From positions 62,001 to 126,000 of the forward strand of contig JAXMBN010000012.1 of NCBI GenBank assembly GCA_046349875.1: 64,000 nucleotides of DNA. The letters run 5' to 3'. This document shows, one piece after another, positions 29,876 to 39,039 of this stretch (the first letter of the stretch is position 1; every line of letters starts with the position of its first letter). This stretch comes from JAXMBN01 sp046349875 (GTDB lineage: Bacteria > Planctomycetota > Planctomycetia > Pirellulales > Pirellulaceae). A program made the position numbers and the translations under genes. The notes under the pieces were generated by a model. That model searched no databases and had not been told where the DNA came from. It saw only the letters and a program-made list of their open reading frames with translations.

Positions 29876-31198
29876 TTATTGATGGCGGAGGGCTTCGATC
29901 GGATTCATGTGAGCAGCTTTGTAGGCTGGGTAGACGCCGAACACGACACCCGTGGCCACTGAAATACCAAATGCAATCACAATCGATGCCAGGCTTGTCG
30001 AAGTTGTGATTCCCAGTGCCATGGAAAAGAGAATGGGCAAGAGAACCCCAGCGACGACTCCCAAGATTCCGCCACTGGTACTCAATACCGTGGTCTCCAT
30101 CAAGAATTGCATGATGATATGTCGTCGCTTGGCACCGATGGCTCGCCGAATTCCAATTTCGCGAGTTCGTTCGGTCACCGTTGCAAGCATGATATTCATG
30201 ATCCCAATGCCACCAACCAAAAGGGAGATCCCAGCGATCGAGCCTAACACCAGATTCCATAGCCGCTTTTCTCGCTCAGCCTGTTTGAGCAGCTCGAGGG
30301 GAACTTGCACCTCATAGTCTTTCTTGTTGGCATGCTCATCAGCTAATAGCGAACGAACAATGGAAGCAAAGGGCCGCACCTGCTGTTGGTCTTGCAGTTC
30401 GATTGTGATTTCGCTCAGTTCCACGCGAACGTATTGACGCGATCCCGTTTCAACGATCCGCTGAACGATTCCCATACGGTTTTGCGCGGAAGTGATTGGG
30501 ATATACAAATCGTTATTTTGGTCGGAGGTATCTTTGCTCAAAGCCTTGGCTGTACCGCTATCACGGCCTCCCACCACACCGATCACTCGGTAGGCATCAT
30601 CTCCGACGAGGAGCGACTGTCCGATAGGATCTTCAAACTCGAACAATTCACGCGCGATGGTATGTCCGATGACGACCACGTTCGCTGATTGGTCGACATC
30701 TTCAGCACTGAAAAATCGTCCCCTCACATTCATCTCTTTCACTTCGGGAAGATCTTGAGTCGTGCCAACCACGCGAGCCCCCGTCATGTGGTTTTTCCCG
30801 TGTTGCAGATTCTTCTTATGAAACACCGATGGAACGATCGTACATTGTTTGATTTGCAGATCTTGGAGAGAACGCAAATCCGCATAAGAAAGTCCGTACG
30901 CCAAAACATTGGTGGTCGTGCTTGCCACGGGGGCGTCGTTGGTTGGCGGTGGCTTGACGCTTCGAATGATTACATTGGCCGCGCCGAGTCGTTTGATTTG
31001 TTCTAGCGCTTCTTGCTTGGAGCCCTCGCCAATCGAAAGCATGGCAATGACCGATGCTACGCCTAGAATGGTACCCAGCAGCGTGAGCACGCTCCGCATT
31101 TTGTGGAGCAATAGATTGCGAACGGCGAGGCGAAGGGTCGTAAGAATCACGGTTGAATCGACATGGTACCCGAGTTTTCGATCACCCTGCTGCACCAT
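29876..31198 (-). CDS. MacB-type ABC transporter permease (no ATPase domain)
   Basis: 440 residues. The N-terminal helix MRSVLTLLGTILGVASVIAM is followed by a periplasmic domain (about 65-310) and three C-terminal helices with the FtsX motif TERTREIGIRRAIGAK. This is the permease half of MacB; the ATP-binding half that is fused in Escherichia coli MacB is absent. The gene starts 16 nt after the HlyD gene and is co-directional with it. No ATP-binding gene lies in this cluster, so an ATPase must come from elsewhere. The probable role is export through one of the flanking TolC-like proteins; substrate unknown. Confidence 0.9.
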   Translation of the reverse strand: MVQQGDRKLGYHVDSTVILTTLRLAVRNLLLHKMRSVLTLLGTILGVASVIAMLSIGEGSKQEALEQIKRLGAANVIIRSVKPPPTNDAPVASTTTNVLAYGLSYADLRSLQDLQIKQCTIVPSVFHKKNLQHGKNHMTGARVVGTTQDLPEVKEMNVRGRFFSAEDVDQSANVVVIGHTIARELFEFEDPIGQSLLVGDDAYRVIGVVGGRDSGTAKALSKDTSDQNNDLYIPITSAQNRMGIVQRIVETGSRQYVRVELSEITIELQDQQQVRPFASIVRSLLADEHANKKDYEVQVPLELLKQAEREKRLWNLVLGSIAGISLLVGGIGIMNIMLATVTERTREIGIRRAIGAKRRHIIMQFLMETTVLSTSGGILGVVAGVLLPILFSMALGITTSTSLASIVIAFGISVATGVVFGVYPAYKAAHMNPIEALRHQ

Positions 31199-31214
31199 CC
31201 CAAGCCGAAGCGAC

Positions 31215-32828
31215 TCAGGATGCTGGAATGGGAGCCCCTTCGTCAGTGAAGACCATATCCATTAGATCTTGAGCATTGATGGCGATCGAATCGCCTTCCG
31301 CCAAACCACTTTCAATGGAAACGCGGGTCTCGTTGGCTTTGCCCAGCTCGACTTGCCGAGGATGCAAGCGATTGCCATCATCCTTGACGACGACATACGT
31401 TTGCGCATCATGCTCAACCACCGCATGCAAGGGAACGGTCACCACATCGGGAACCGTATCGACCAAGATCTCGGAAACGGCCGTCATCCCAGGCTTAAGC
31501 CCTTCGACTTTATCATCGATGGTGATGATGGTTTGATAGACTTTTGTATCGTTACCCGACCAACTGTTTTGTTCGGGCAAGACGGCCACCGACTTGACAG
31601 TACCACGATACTTCGACTTCGTATTGTTTAATGCATCGACAGTGATGCGTACCGGTAATCCAGGATGGACTTGATCCAAGGCAGATTCGTGAATGCGAGT
31701 CTCTACTTGCATTTGATCGAGGTTGGGAATGGATAAGAGCTTTTGGCGGTAGATGACGGGAACCCCTTCCCGTACTTCCAGTTGCTTGTTATTTGGATAG
31801 GCGACCAAGCCGGCATGTGGAGCGTAGATCTTGCACTTCTTGAGCTGGGATTCATACCGAGCCAATCGCTCTTCTTCTTTCTTCCACGACTCTTCTTTGG
31901 CTCGCATCAAGGCTTGCATCTGAGCCAATTTAGCTTCGTTATTGCGAAGGACTTGCTCTAACCCACGCTTGGCAGTCGCGACCTTGCCTTCCAGAGCAAG
32001 CAGATCCTTGCGTTGTTCGTAAACCTGCATCTTCTTGAGCGTTGCCACTTCGGTCTGAAGCTGGTTAATCTTAGCAGCGAACTGGCCTTCTGCCTGGAGA
32101 TACGTCAGTTCGATACGGCGAACTTCATTACGATTGGCGTAGCCTAAGTTGAATAGAGTCTGAACGCCCCGTTGTTCTTCTCGGCGAAGTTCCATAGTTG
32201 CCTGAGCCGCCAGAATCTCGTTGTTGACGTCATCGATCCTTCTTTTGTTGGCGTCCAAGGCCAACTTGTGGGTGCCATTTTCTTTGTCGGTGTACATTTC
32301 CAACTCGAGTTCAGCCAAGCGAATGAGGAGTTCCGCTTCCGCTTTTGCGGTGGCGTTCATAGTGAGTTGGTTTTTGAGATTTGCTTCCGCTTGAATCTTT
32401 TCTGCTAACGCATTTTCCGTGAAGAGGATTTGATCATCCAATGCTTCTTGCATCGGATTCGCATCGAGCTCCACAACCAGTTCACCTTCCTTTACCGATG
32501 CACCGTTGGGAATCATCCAAAGAATCGTTGTTCCATTGATGTTGTCTTTGCGTACGTCTTCGACTTCGCAAATGATCTCGATGTTGGATTGGCTTTCCAG
32601 ATTGCCACGTTCGAGAACAACAACTTCCAAGTCGGATCGCTCCACTTCTTGCCAAACCGCTTGGCTGATGGCGGCATGACCTTGAGCACCTCGGCTCGAC
32701 CAGTTCCAACCAGCCAACCCCAAGGCCACAACGAGCAGGAGGACGATCCAAAAACGTCCTTTGGCAGTGGAACGAGGCCACACCCATTTTGAAGGCAGGA
32801 TGTCAGCGCGGTGAACGACCGTGGACAT
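31215..32828 (-). CDS. HlyD/MacA-like periplasmic adaptor with long coiled coil
   Basis: 537 residues. A cytoplasmic tail of ~30 residues, one transmembrane helix (about 31-50), a first lipoyl half (SVKEGELVVELD), a very long helical hairpin (about 130-325, rich in Glu, Lys, Gln, Ala), a second lipoyl half (CKIYAPHAGLVAYPN), and beta-barrel and membrane-proximal domains (LKPGMTAVSEILVD). ATG 32828 is selected because it directly precedes the conserved part; an open frame extends to 32924. It is the first gene of an operon with the MacB-type permease (16-nt gap). A strong hairpin lies 31 nt before the start codon, in the probable leader. Confidence 0.88.
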   Translation of the reverse strand: MSTVVHRADILPSKWVWPRSTAKGRFWIVLLLVVALGLAGWNWSSRGAQGHAAISQAVWQEVERSDLEVVVLERGNLESQSNIEIICEVEDVRKDNINGTTILWMIPNGASVKEGELVVELDANPMQEALDDQILFTENALAEKIQAEANLKNQLTMNATAKAEAELLIRLAELELEMYTDKENGTHKLALDANKRRIDDVNNEILAAQATMELRREEQRGVQTLFNLGYANRNEVRRIELTYLQAEGQFAAKINQLQTEVATLKKMQVYEQRKDLLALEGKVATAKRGLEQVLRNNEAKLAQMQALMRAKEESWKKEEERLARYESQLKKCKIYAPHAGLVAYPNNKQLEVREGVPVIYRQKLLSIPNLDQMQVETRIHESALDQVHPGLPVRITVDALNNTKSKYRGTVKSVAVLPEQNSWSGNDTKVYQTIITIDDKVEGLKPGMTAVSEILVDTVPDVVTVPLHAVVEHDAQTYVVVKDDGNRLHPRQVELGKANETRVSIESGLAEGDSIAINAQDLMDMVFTDEGAPIPAS

Positions 32829-33220
32829 AATTTCCAGTTTCCATTTCAGTAAGGCTGGACCTTTCCATCGGTGGAAAGGCGGAGGGTGACCGCAGGAGGT
32901 CAGGTGGGTGCGAAAACGATCCAAACGGCACTAGGGCATTTTGGTCGCCTTCACTGATTATCGTTGCTTTCGATATCGAACTTTCAAGTCTATTTGATAT
33001 TGCCCCCAAAATCAATCGATGGACGCCGCAGAATAACCACGCGTCAAAATCCACAAACCTTTACCCCAAAAGCACTTACAAACAAACGAAGCAAAGCTAA
33101 TACTTCCTAACCTAGACAGCTTCCCCCGTCCTGAGCCTCGGAAAAGGCCTGTGATACAATCAGTTCGAAATTTGATTTTCCAAGGCCATTCGCCTCTTCC
33201 CCCTGCTCGGATTCCCTAAC
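32829..33220. other. Divergent intergenic region between adaptor and Sel1 genes
   Basis: 392 bp. It contains the leader hairpin 32860-32879 and a perfect 12-bp palindrome TTCGATATCGAA at 32969-32980, which could be an operator. TACAAT at 33155-33160 resembles a -10 box for the Sel1 gene, but no -35 box stands at the right distance. No gene seen. Confidence 0.45.
32860..32879 (-). promoter_or_regulatory. Leader hairpin upstream of the HlyD adaptor
   Basis: CCTTTCCA (32860-32867), loop TCGG, TGGAAAGG (32872-32879): a perfect 8-bp stem. On the minus strand it ends 31 nt before ATG 32828, so it would be in the 5' untranslated region. There is no T-run, so it is a structural leader element rather than an attenuator; role unknown. 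Confidence 0.4.
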
Positions 33221-34231
33221 ATGTCCATGTTGATCGTACGTGCACCGATTCTTGCTTTGCTTCATGGCACGGATCGAAATGATTCGCCCGAGGTCTTTCA
33301 TTACCTGCACGGAATGTTTTCGGAAGACTCTTGCTTGGAAGAGGTAGACGAGGACCTGCTGGACCCGAGTATCCTAGGTGGAGGTCAGGTACGGTTGGTA
33401 CATGATGAAGCAACCGGGCTTTGGGCAACGACCGCGTATCAGATGACGCAACGCCCCGATGCCACCCTCGTACAACAGCTGAAAGAACTCACCCTTCGCG
33501 CATGGCAAGGGGATGTCGGCCAAGGCCCCTTCATGAGCTTTCGAGGGCATGTCTTATCCAAATCGCTCTATCTTGAAGCTCAACAATTTTTCGATGAGGA
33601 ATCCGATCTAGGTGAACTTTGCATCGAGATACCAGAAGAGCTCACGGTTGACGACTTGACGACAGAATGGTTCGAGAATGGTGAACCGATCGACTTGTTG
33701 ATTCAAGATCTTGAGCAAGGGGTTGCGGAAGGAGATCCTGAGGCGCAGTTTGAGTTGGGACGGACTTACGATGAGGGAGATGGAGTAGAGATTGACCTAA
33801 CCCGCGCGGCGGAACTCTATCGACAAGCAGCCGATCAGCATCACCCGCTCGCCGCGACCTTCCTCGGAATTGCCTATCAATCGGGACGAGGAGTGGAAAC
33901 CGATTTGGAAAAGGCGGTTCCTTACTTTGACATTGGCATCGATGGCGAACATCCGTTGGCCTTGTATTGCAAAGCCGAATGCCTTCTCAACGGATGGGGA
34001 ATCGCAGAAGATCCAAGTCAAGCAGTATCCTTGCTGCAACGTGGTGCGGACGTCGGGGACGCAATCTGCCTTTTTCGATTGGCTGAGTGCTATGAACTTG
34101 GACTAGGCGTCAACGCCGATTTGGATCGGGCCTTGTCCCTTTATATCGAGTGCCAAGAACTTGGGTATGAAGATCCAGATCGTGTCGAGCATGCTATCCA
34201 GCGATGCGAGTCGCAACTCGAATCTCCCTAA
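33221..34231 (+). CDS. Sel1-repeat protein with unrecognised N-terminal domain
   Basis: 336 residues, no signal peptide, very acidic. The first ~165 residues are not recognised. Residues ~180-320 hold four Sel1-like (TPR-related) repeats of ~36 residues, such as AQFELGRTYDEGDGV, AATFLGIAYQSGRGV and CLFRLAECYELGLGV. Sel1 repeats bind partner proteins, so this is probably a cytoplasmic scaffold. It stands alone between two minus-strand efflux genes. No ribosome site is seen before ATG 33221; a second ATG two codons later is equally possible. A hairpin follows the stop directly. Confidence 0.82.
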   Translation: MSMLIVRAPILALLHGTDRNDSPEVFHYLHGMFSEDSCLEEVDEDLLDPSILGGGQVRLVHDEATGLWATTAYQMTQRPDATLVQQLKELTLRAWQGDVGQGPFMSFRGHVLSKSLYLEAQQFFDEESDLGELCIEIPEELTVDDLTTEWFENGEPIDLLIQDLEQGVAEGDPEAQFELGRTYDEGDGVEIDLTRAAELYRQAADQHHPLAATFLGIAYQSGRGVETDLEKAVPYFDIGIDGEHPLALYCKAECLLNGWGIAEDPSQAVSLLQRGADVGDAICLFRLAECYELGLGVNADLDRALSLYIECQELGYEDPDRVEHAIQRCESQLESP

Positions 34232-34232
34232 A

Positions 34233-34261
34233 GTGAAACCGCTTAACAAACGCGATTTCAC
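34233..34261 (+). terminator. Hairpin between convergent Sel1 and TolC-like genes
   Basis: GTGAAACCGC (34233-34242) and GCGATTTCAC (34252-34261) pair over 10 bp with one mismatch on plus, which becomes a G-U wobble in minus-strand RNA; the loop is 9 nt. It begins 1 nt after the Sel1 stop. The T-content after it is modest (GTTGTCGTTTTC). Possibly a bidirectional terminator. Confidence 0.45.
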
Positions 34262-34324
34262 GTTGTCGTTTTCATCGCAAGACGATTCGCATTCCCTACT
34301 TATGAAATGGCAACATCAATTCCT

Positions 34325-37144
34325 CTAAGTCGCTTGCGGATCGGCAGGTGGCGCTCGGCGAATTCCTTGCTCTTCCATCCGAATTTCTGGCGGCAGTTCC
34401 TGAAGGGCAGCCGGATTCTCAATCGCAGGTTGTTCATAGTAACGACCTGCGCGAATCGGACCTGGATCGATCCACGTTCCATCGCCATAAAGCTGCATCG
34501 TACCGAGATCCATATCTAGGTTACGTCGTTGCGCTTCGTAAAAGACCCAGACTCCGAGGAACGTGTTCTGTGCTTGAAGCAAATCGCTAAGTGCCGAAAC
34601 CGAGTCACGAGCAGCCGTTGGGCCCGAGGCTTGGCTAAGTGCTTCATTGATTTGTCGAATATCTTCGTTCAACGTAATTTGAGATGCTGCGATCCGAACG
34701 GCATAGCGTTGCAACTCAAAGTTCAGCTGGTTCTGATGAAGAGCTCGCAGTTGGCTACGCAATGTTGTCCAAACGTTGTCTTCGTACTGATAGTAGGTAC
34801 GTTTGGCTTGCTGATATTCGATCAAGGCTTGGCGATATCGGTTGCGTTCTTGCAATCGAGTAATCGGTGCATCCCATTGGAGTCCAGCGCGAAGCCGACC
34901 TGTGGTTCCTCGCAGTGACAACGGGTTGTCATTGATGTTGCCAATATCTCCGCTGAAAACAACATCCAGTGAACTTTCCAAATCGTCAGCGACCACTTCA
35001 ATAGCTCGCCATGCGTCGACCAATCCGGCTCGTTGGTTCGCCCAGTCTACGCGCTGCGCCCTTGCAATTTCAACTGCCTCGCGAGGTGTAAGATCGACTT
35101 CGGGAAGCACGATCGATTCGGTGCGAGCTCGAGCCTGAACAACCTGCAAGGCTAAGATATCCTCTGCAAGTGAAGCAAGAATGGTTTGGCTCTTCAAAAC
35201 TGCCTTATCGCGCAACACCGCAAAGGTTTCGCGCGGCGTTTGTTGACCATTGCTCTGAATCAACACTTGCAGATCATTTTGCAAGGTTTGAATCGGTTCT
35301 TGGTATCCCTGAAACTTGGTAGAGATACGTTCGATTTCCTGAGCCAAGACTTCGGGCAAGTTATCGAGTTCGCGGCTATCGAACAACGCTGGGTCAAGAC
35401 TTCCCGCAGGAAGCAACGTGCAAATCATGTCCTTCTCTTGCATGTAACGTTGGTGCAAGAGCTGCAACTGTTGCTTGAGAGTGTTAGTGTTCTGTGCCAG
35501 TCGTAGCAAATCCTCTTCCACTTGCGGAATATCATGATCCATAATCAAACGACGGATGCGAGCCATTTCAGCCGAGCGAAGCTGAATGGCGGCCAAGACA
35601 TCCTTGACTTCTTGCGTCATCGCTAACTCGCGATAGGCATCGCCAGATCGCTCATCCTTGCTTGCTTTGCTCATCGCTAGAAGCTTGGAGTTTTCTTTTC
35701 CAATAGAATCGCGAAGACTAGCGATCTCCGAACGTCGACCACGCAGATCATTGCTGATCAGGTCGAACTGCCCCAACAACGGATCCCGAATTTCTACGCA
35801 GATGTAAGGTGGAATGCCCAACAATTGCTTGAAGGTATCCAAGGTGACTTCATAGTTATTGCGAGTTTGAAGCAAGTTCGCTTGCGTTGCGATCAGCGAT
35901 TGCCGTGTTTGCGCGACTTGCAACTGTTGACTTGGAATGGTGCTCTGCGTCGCCGGAACGGTGGTCAACAATTCACGAAGAGTGTCTTCAAACGCTAAGA
36001 GAATATCGCGTTGGCGAGCGATGTTTTCTTCGGCGTTGCGAATTTCCAATTGGCTTTGCAACAATCCAAGGAATCCACCGGCACGTGGAACGGCTTGGGC
36101 ATTGGTGAACCCTTGCCCCGCGGCGGTTGTGTTGCCAACCCGTCCGAAGCCACCACCTAACCCTGTAAAGCCTTCAAGACCTGCACCACCGAACAAACCA
36201 CCACGGCGTGTTGGACCGGCATCCGCGTTGCGACCGATCGAGACTTGGCAATAGAAGCCTCGTCGATATCGTTCGAACGCGCGAACGTTATAGAGCAACG
36301 TACGTTCCGCCAAGGTTAGTCGTTCCAAGACGACATCGCGCCCACCTTGACGCAACAACGGTTGAATGAACGAGAAGTCCAACAAGGTCGATGCCGATTG
36401 CGTGTCGGGACCACTCAATTGCCAGGTGATCGAGTTAGCCAACCCTACTACCATGTCGGCCCCGGTACTAAAACGTCGCTGCCACGACATCGGGCGACGG
36501 CCTTTGCTGAAGGGACCTACGCCCCAAGACGATCGACTTTGACCGCCGTTTCCTGCACGATCCCTACCGGAAACGGAGTACTCTGTGGTATAGCCACCAA
36601 AGAACTGGTTGTCGAAGAGGAATCGTTCGGAACTAACGTCGATGGCAGAGAGATAGAGCGTTTCGATTTCGCTTTGATAGGTCGGGTTGTGAAGAATGGC
36701 TAAACGAACCGCAGTATCGGCATCGAGTACCAAGACCCCATCCTCGTTGAGAGGAAGGTATTGCCACCATACCGGGTTTTCAGCCGTATTCGTCCGACCG
36801 TTCACGTCCCATAGCGGATAGTGCTTCTTCTTGTCGATGCATTCCATGTAGCGATGCGCATCAGGATCATCCTCTGGCATCGGCGGGCGATCGGGATTGA
36901 ACGGATCGAACATGCGGGATCGTGAATCGACATTGATCCGAGGAATCGCTCCGTCTTGCGAATAACATGCTTTTTCGTCGATCAAAGCGTACGTCTCTTC
37001 GTCGGCTTTGAGTCGGTGATGCGTTCGAGTACATCCCGAAGTCGCGATCAGACCGATCATGGTCGAAAAAGCCACGCACTTAGCCCCCCCCAACAGGAGA
37101 GCGAACCGATTCCGTTTACGATTCTGATTGGTCGGACGATGCAT
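34325..37144 (-). CDS. Very long TolC-like outer-membrane efflux lipoprotein (paralogue)
   Basis: 939 residues. Lipoprotein signal ending LIATSGC, then the motif CTRTHHRLKADEETY and DSRSRMFDPFNPDRPPMP, matching the paralogue at 26572-29538. The outer-membrane factor domain begins near DADTAVRLAILHNPTYQSE; a first helical repeat, a Gly-rich loop (about 295-345), a long coiled-coil insert (about 430-640) and a second repeat starting near ITRLQERNRYRQALIEY follow. The signal-peptide region contains an 8-base C tract on plus (37084-37091). AAAGG lies ~9 nt before ATG 37144. It is probably the outer-membrane exit duct for the ABC exporters of this region. Confidence 0.86.
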   Translation of the reverse strand: MHRPTNQNRKRNRFALLLGGAKCVAFSTMIGLIATSGCTRTHHRLKADEETYALIDEKACYSQDGAIPRINVDSRSRMFDPFNPDRPPMPEDDPDAHRYMECIDKKKHYPLWDVNGRTNTAENPVWWQYLPLNEDGVLVLDADTAVRLAILHNPTYQSEIETLYLSAIDVSSERFLFDNQFFGGYTTEYSVSGRDRAGNGGQSRSSWGVGPFSKGRRPMSWQRRFSTGADMVVGLANSITWQLSGPDTQSASTLLDFSFIQPLLRQGGRDVVLERLTLAERTLLYNVRAFERYRRGFYCQVSIGRNADAGPTRRGGLFGGAGLEGFTGLGGGFGRVGNTTAAGQGFTNAQAVPRAGGFLGLLQSQLEIRNAEENIARQRDILLAFEDTLRELLTTVPATQSTIPSQQLQVAQTRQSLIATQANLLQTRNNYEVTLDTFKQLLGIPPYICVEIRDPLLGQFDLISNDLRGRRSEIASLRDSIGKENSKLLAMSKASKDERSGDAYRELAMTQEVKDVLAAIQLRSAEMARIRRLIMDHDIPQVEEDLLRLAQNTNTLKQQLQLLHQRYMQEKDMICTLLPAGSLDPALFDSRELDNLPEVLAQEIERISTKFQGYQEPIQTLQNDLQVLIQSNGQQTPRETFAVLRDKAVLKSQTILASLAEDILALQVVQARARTESIVLPEVDLTPREAVEIARAQRVDWANQRAGLVDAWRAIEVVADDLESSLDVVFSGDIGNINDNPLSLRGTTGRLRAGLQWDAPITRLQERNRYRQALIEYQQAKRTYYQYEDNVWTTLRSQLRALHQNQLNFELQRYAVRIAASQITLNEDIRQINEALSQASGPTAARDSVSALSDLLQAQNTFLGVWVFYEAQRRNLDMDLGTMQLYGDGTWIDPGPIRAGRYYEQPAIENPAALQELPPEIRMEEQGIRRAPPADPQAT

Positions 37145-37450
37145 AGGTTACGCCTTTACACGAATGTTCCATCTCATCCGCTTCTTCGGCTTTTTCCATC
37201 TTCACCATCTACACTTGAGGTAGCGACGTTGACGATTCCTCCTAGTCGGCACAAATTTCCGGGGAAATTGCAGAATACCTAGCCGTTATGAACGGAAGAG
37301 TCGGGCTATTTCTTGACACCCCAGAGTGCCCAACTTACTATCGAGACTGGACTTCTGAAAAAAGTCTTCCTGCGTGGTAGACTTTCCTCATCCGATCGTG
37401 GGTCCCCTTTTCCGTTCCGCTCAGCGAATTCCTTCACCACAGAGATCAAC
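37145..37450. other. Divergent intergenic region with sigma-70-like promoter
   Basis: 306 bp between the TolC-like gene (minus) and the coiled-coil gene (plus). It contains the promoter at 37313-37341. No gene or convincing minus-strand promoter was recognised. Confidence 0.5.
37313..37341 (+). promoter_or_regulatory. Sigma-70-like promoter for the coiled-coil membrane protein
   Basis: Perfect -35 box TTGACA at 37313-37318, a 17-bp spacer and TACTAT at 37336-37341 (4 of 6 matches to TATAAT). Transcription would start near 37348, leaving a leader of ~100 nt before ATG 37451. Confidence 0.6.
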
Positions 37451-38911
37451 ATGGGAATATTGGGCATCGTCTTTCTGCTTCTCGTGCTGATCGGTTTCGG
37501 CATTTTCATCTACCTGATCGTTAAAACCGCTCATGGTTGGGGAGCGTTGCAGACGACCACGTTGTTTTTCTTGCTGTTTTCAACGCTGGTTTATTTGTAT
37601 TCGGCTGCCATCATCGCCAAGCGACGTGTCGGATGGGTTCGCGTTCACGACAAGATGCAAAAGACCTTGGAAGACCTTCAGAAAGAAGAAACCAAGCTGA
37701 AGTATGGAGATCTCACGAGCACAGCCCAAGATAACGATGCATTGATTCCTGCATTGGCTCACCTCACCCGTTTGATTTCCGACCGAGGACGCGTTTGGAA
37801 AAACACAACGCTCCAAAATTTCGACGCCAATACCGATGAGTACCTGATTCGATTGCCCAATCGGGCTGGGCAAGATCCAGCGGCTGCACCTGCTGCTCCC
37901 GCGAACAATGAAAAGTTGCTCGATGAACAACTCGTCGTCTACGCCTTCGCTGAGGCTCAGAATGCCTCGGGCGTTTTCGTCCCAAGTTTCTATTTGGGCG
38001 AATTCATCGTCGACAAAGCCTCTGGTTTGGACGCGAAGCTCAAACCAACTGCTCCGCTCTTGCCGATGCAAAAAGCTCAGATCACTTCTGGCGGTGCAAC
38101 CCGTTGGAGTATTTTCGAGTTGATGCCTTTGGATGCTCACGAAGTATTTGCCGCCGAGGGATCGCAATCCTCGGAATCGGGATACTTCGGGCGAATGGAT
38201 GAAACGCAAATTCGTCAAACGTTGGGTATTGCTGAGAACGCATCACCTCAAGCGGAAGCAATGTTGGCTCCCTATCTCAAAGATGGTACCGAAGCAGCTC
38301 AAAACCTGGACCCAGAGTATCTTTGGATTCTCGTCGAGTTCACCAAAGAGTATTCGATCGACGTGGACAGTAAAGAGAAGCGAGTTGCAACGGAAGGTGG
38401 CTTCTTCGATTCGATCGGACGTACGGTCGACGAACGACTGAAGCGCGGGGCAGAGCAAGTTGAAGTGAAGTTCACACCAGGTGATCAGCGCCTTCTTTGG
38501 AAGGGTGCTGCCGATGACTTGATTGCCAAAGATATCGCCAAACCCGTTCGTCGCGTTTACGTTCGTCCTCTCAACAATTACGCCAACAGTTTCCGTGATT
38601 TGCGTCAGACGATTTTGACCACTATTCAACGCATCGACTACTTCAAACGTGAAAACGGCATCGTTCAAGAAACGAATCAAATCGGCCTAGACCAAATCGC
38701 TTCCCTCCAAGCCATTTCTCAAAAACTTGAAGCAGACCTGGGGCAAGTCAAGAAAGAAGCGGAAGTGGCTCATTCTGAAGTCGATCGACTGGAACAAGAA
38801 CTCGGTTCACTCAAATCGAAGTTGGTTGCTTCATTCCAACGAATACAAGACATGCATTCGCAGATCCTTGCCCAAACGGGTATCAAGGTTCCGGCCAGTC
38901 CAGCTCCTTGA
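37451..38911 (+). CDS. Membrane-anchored coiled-coil protein of unknown function
   Basis: 486 residues, not recognised. Two N-terminal hydrophobic helices (about 3-24 and 33-52: MGILGIVFLLLVLIGFGIF and the ALQTTTLFFLLF region) are followed by a soluble domain (about 60-400) with an Ala/Pro-rich spacer, and a C-terminal coiled coil (about 410-475, with heptads such as SEVDRLEQELGSLKSKL). ATG 37451 is chosen because the membrane segment begins there; the open frame reaches back to 37313, but that part overlaps the promoter. It is a single-gene transcription unit with its own promoter and terminator. The layout suggests a structural or envelope-associated role, which is inference only. Confidence 0.8.
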   Translation: MGILGIVFLLLVLIGFGIFIYLIVKTAHGWGALQTTTLFFLLFSTLVYLYSAAIIAKRRVGWVRVHDKMQKTLEDLQKEETKLKYGDLTSTAQDNDALIPALAHLTRLISDRGRVWKNTTLQNFDANTDEYLIRLPNRAGQDPAAAPAAPANNEKLLDEQLVVYAFAEAQNASGVFVPSFYLGEFIVDKASGLDAKLKPTAPLLPMQKAQITSGGATRWSIFELMPLDAHEVFAAEGSQSSESGYFGRMDETQIRQTLGIAENASPQAEAMLAPYLKDGTEAAQNLDPEYLWILVEFTKEYSIDVDSKEKRVATEGGFFDSIGRTVDERLKRGAEQVEVKFTPGDQRLLWKGAADDLIAKDIAKPVRRVYVRPLNNYANSFRDLRQTILTTIQRIDYFKRENGIVQETNQIGLDQIASLQAISQKLEADLGQVKKEAEVAHSEVDRLEQELGSLKSKLVASFQRIQDMHSQILAQTGIKVPASPAP

Positions 38912-38950
38912 TCGGAACGATCGAGCAAACACTCCATCCATGTTCACTCG

Positions 38951-38987
38951 AAGCAGGTCGTTATCAAAAACGACCTGCTTCTTTTTT
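38951..38987 (+). terminator. Strong intrinsic terminator
   Basis: AAGCAGGTCGTT (38951-38962), loop ATCAAA, AACGACCTGCTT (38969-38980): a perfect 12-bp stem followed by CTTTTTT. It ends transcription of the coiled-coil protein gene. Confidence 0.92.
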
Positions 38988-39039
38988 GGGAGTGCATGAT
39001 TCCCGCTCGGTTCTCGATCGTAGCTAGAAACCAACGTAG

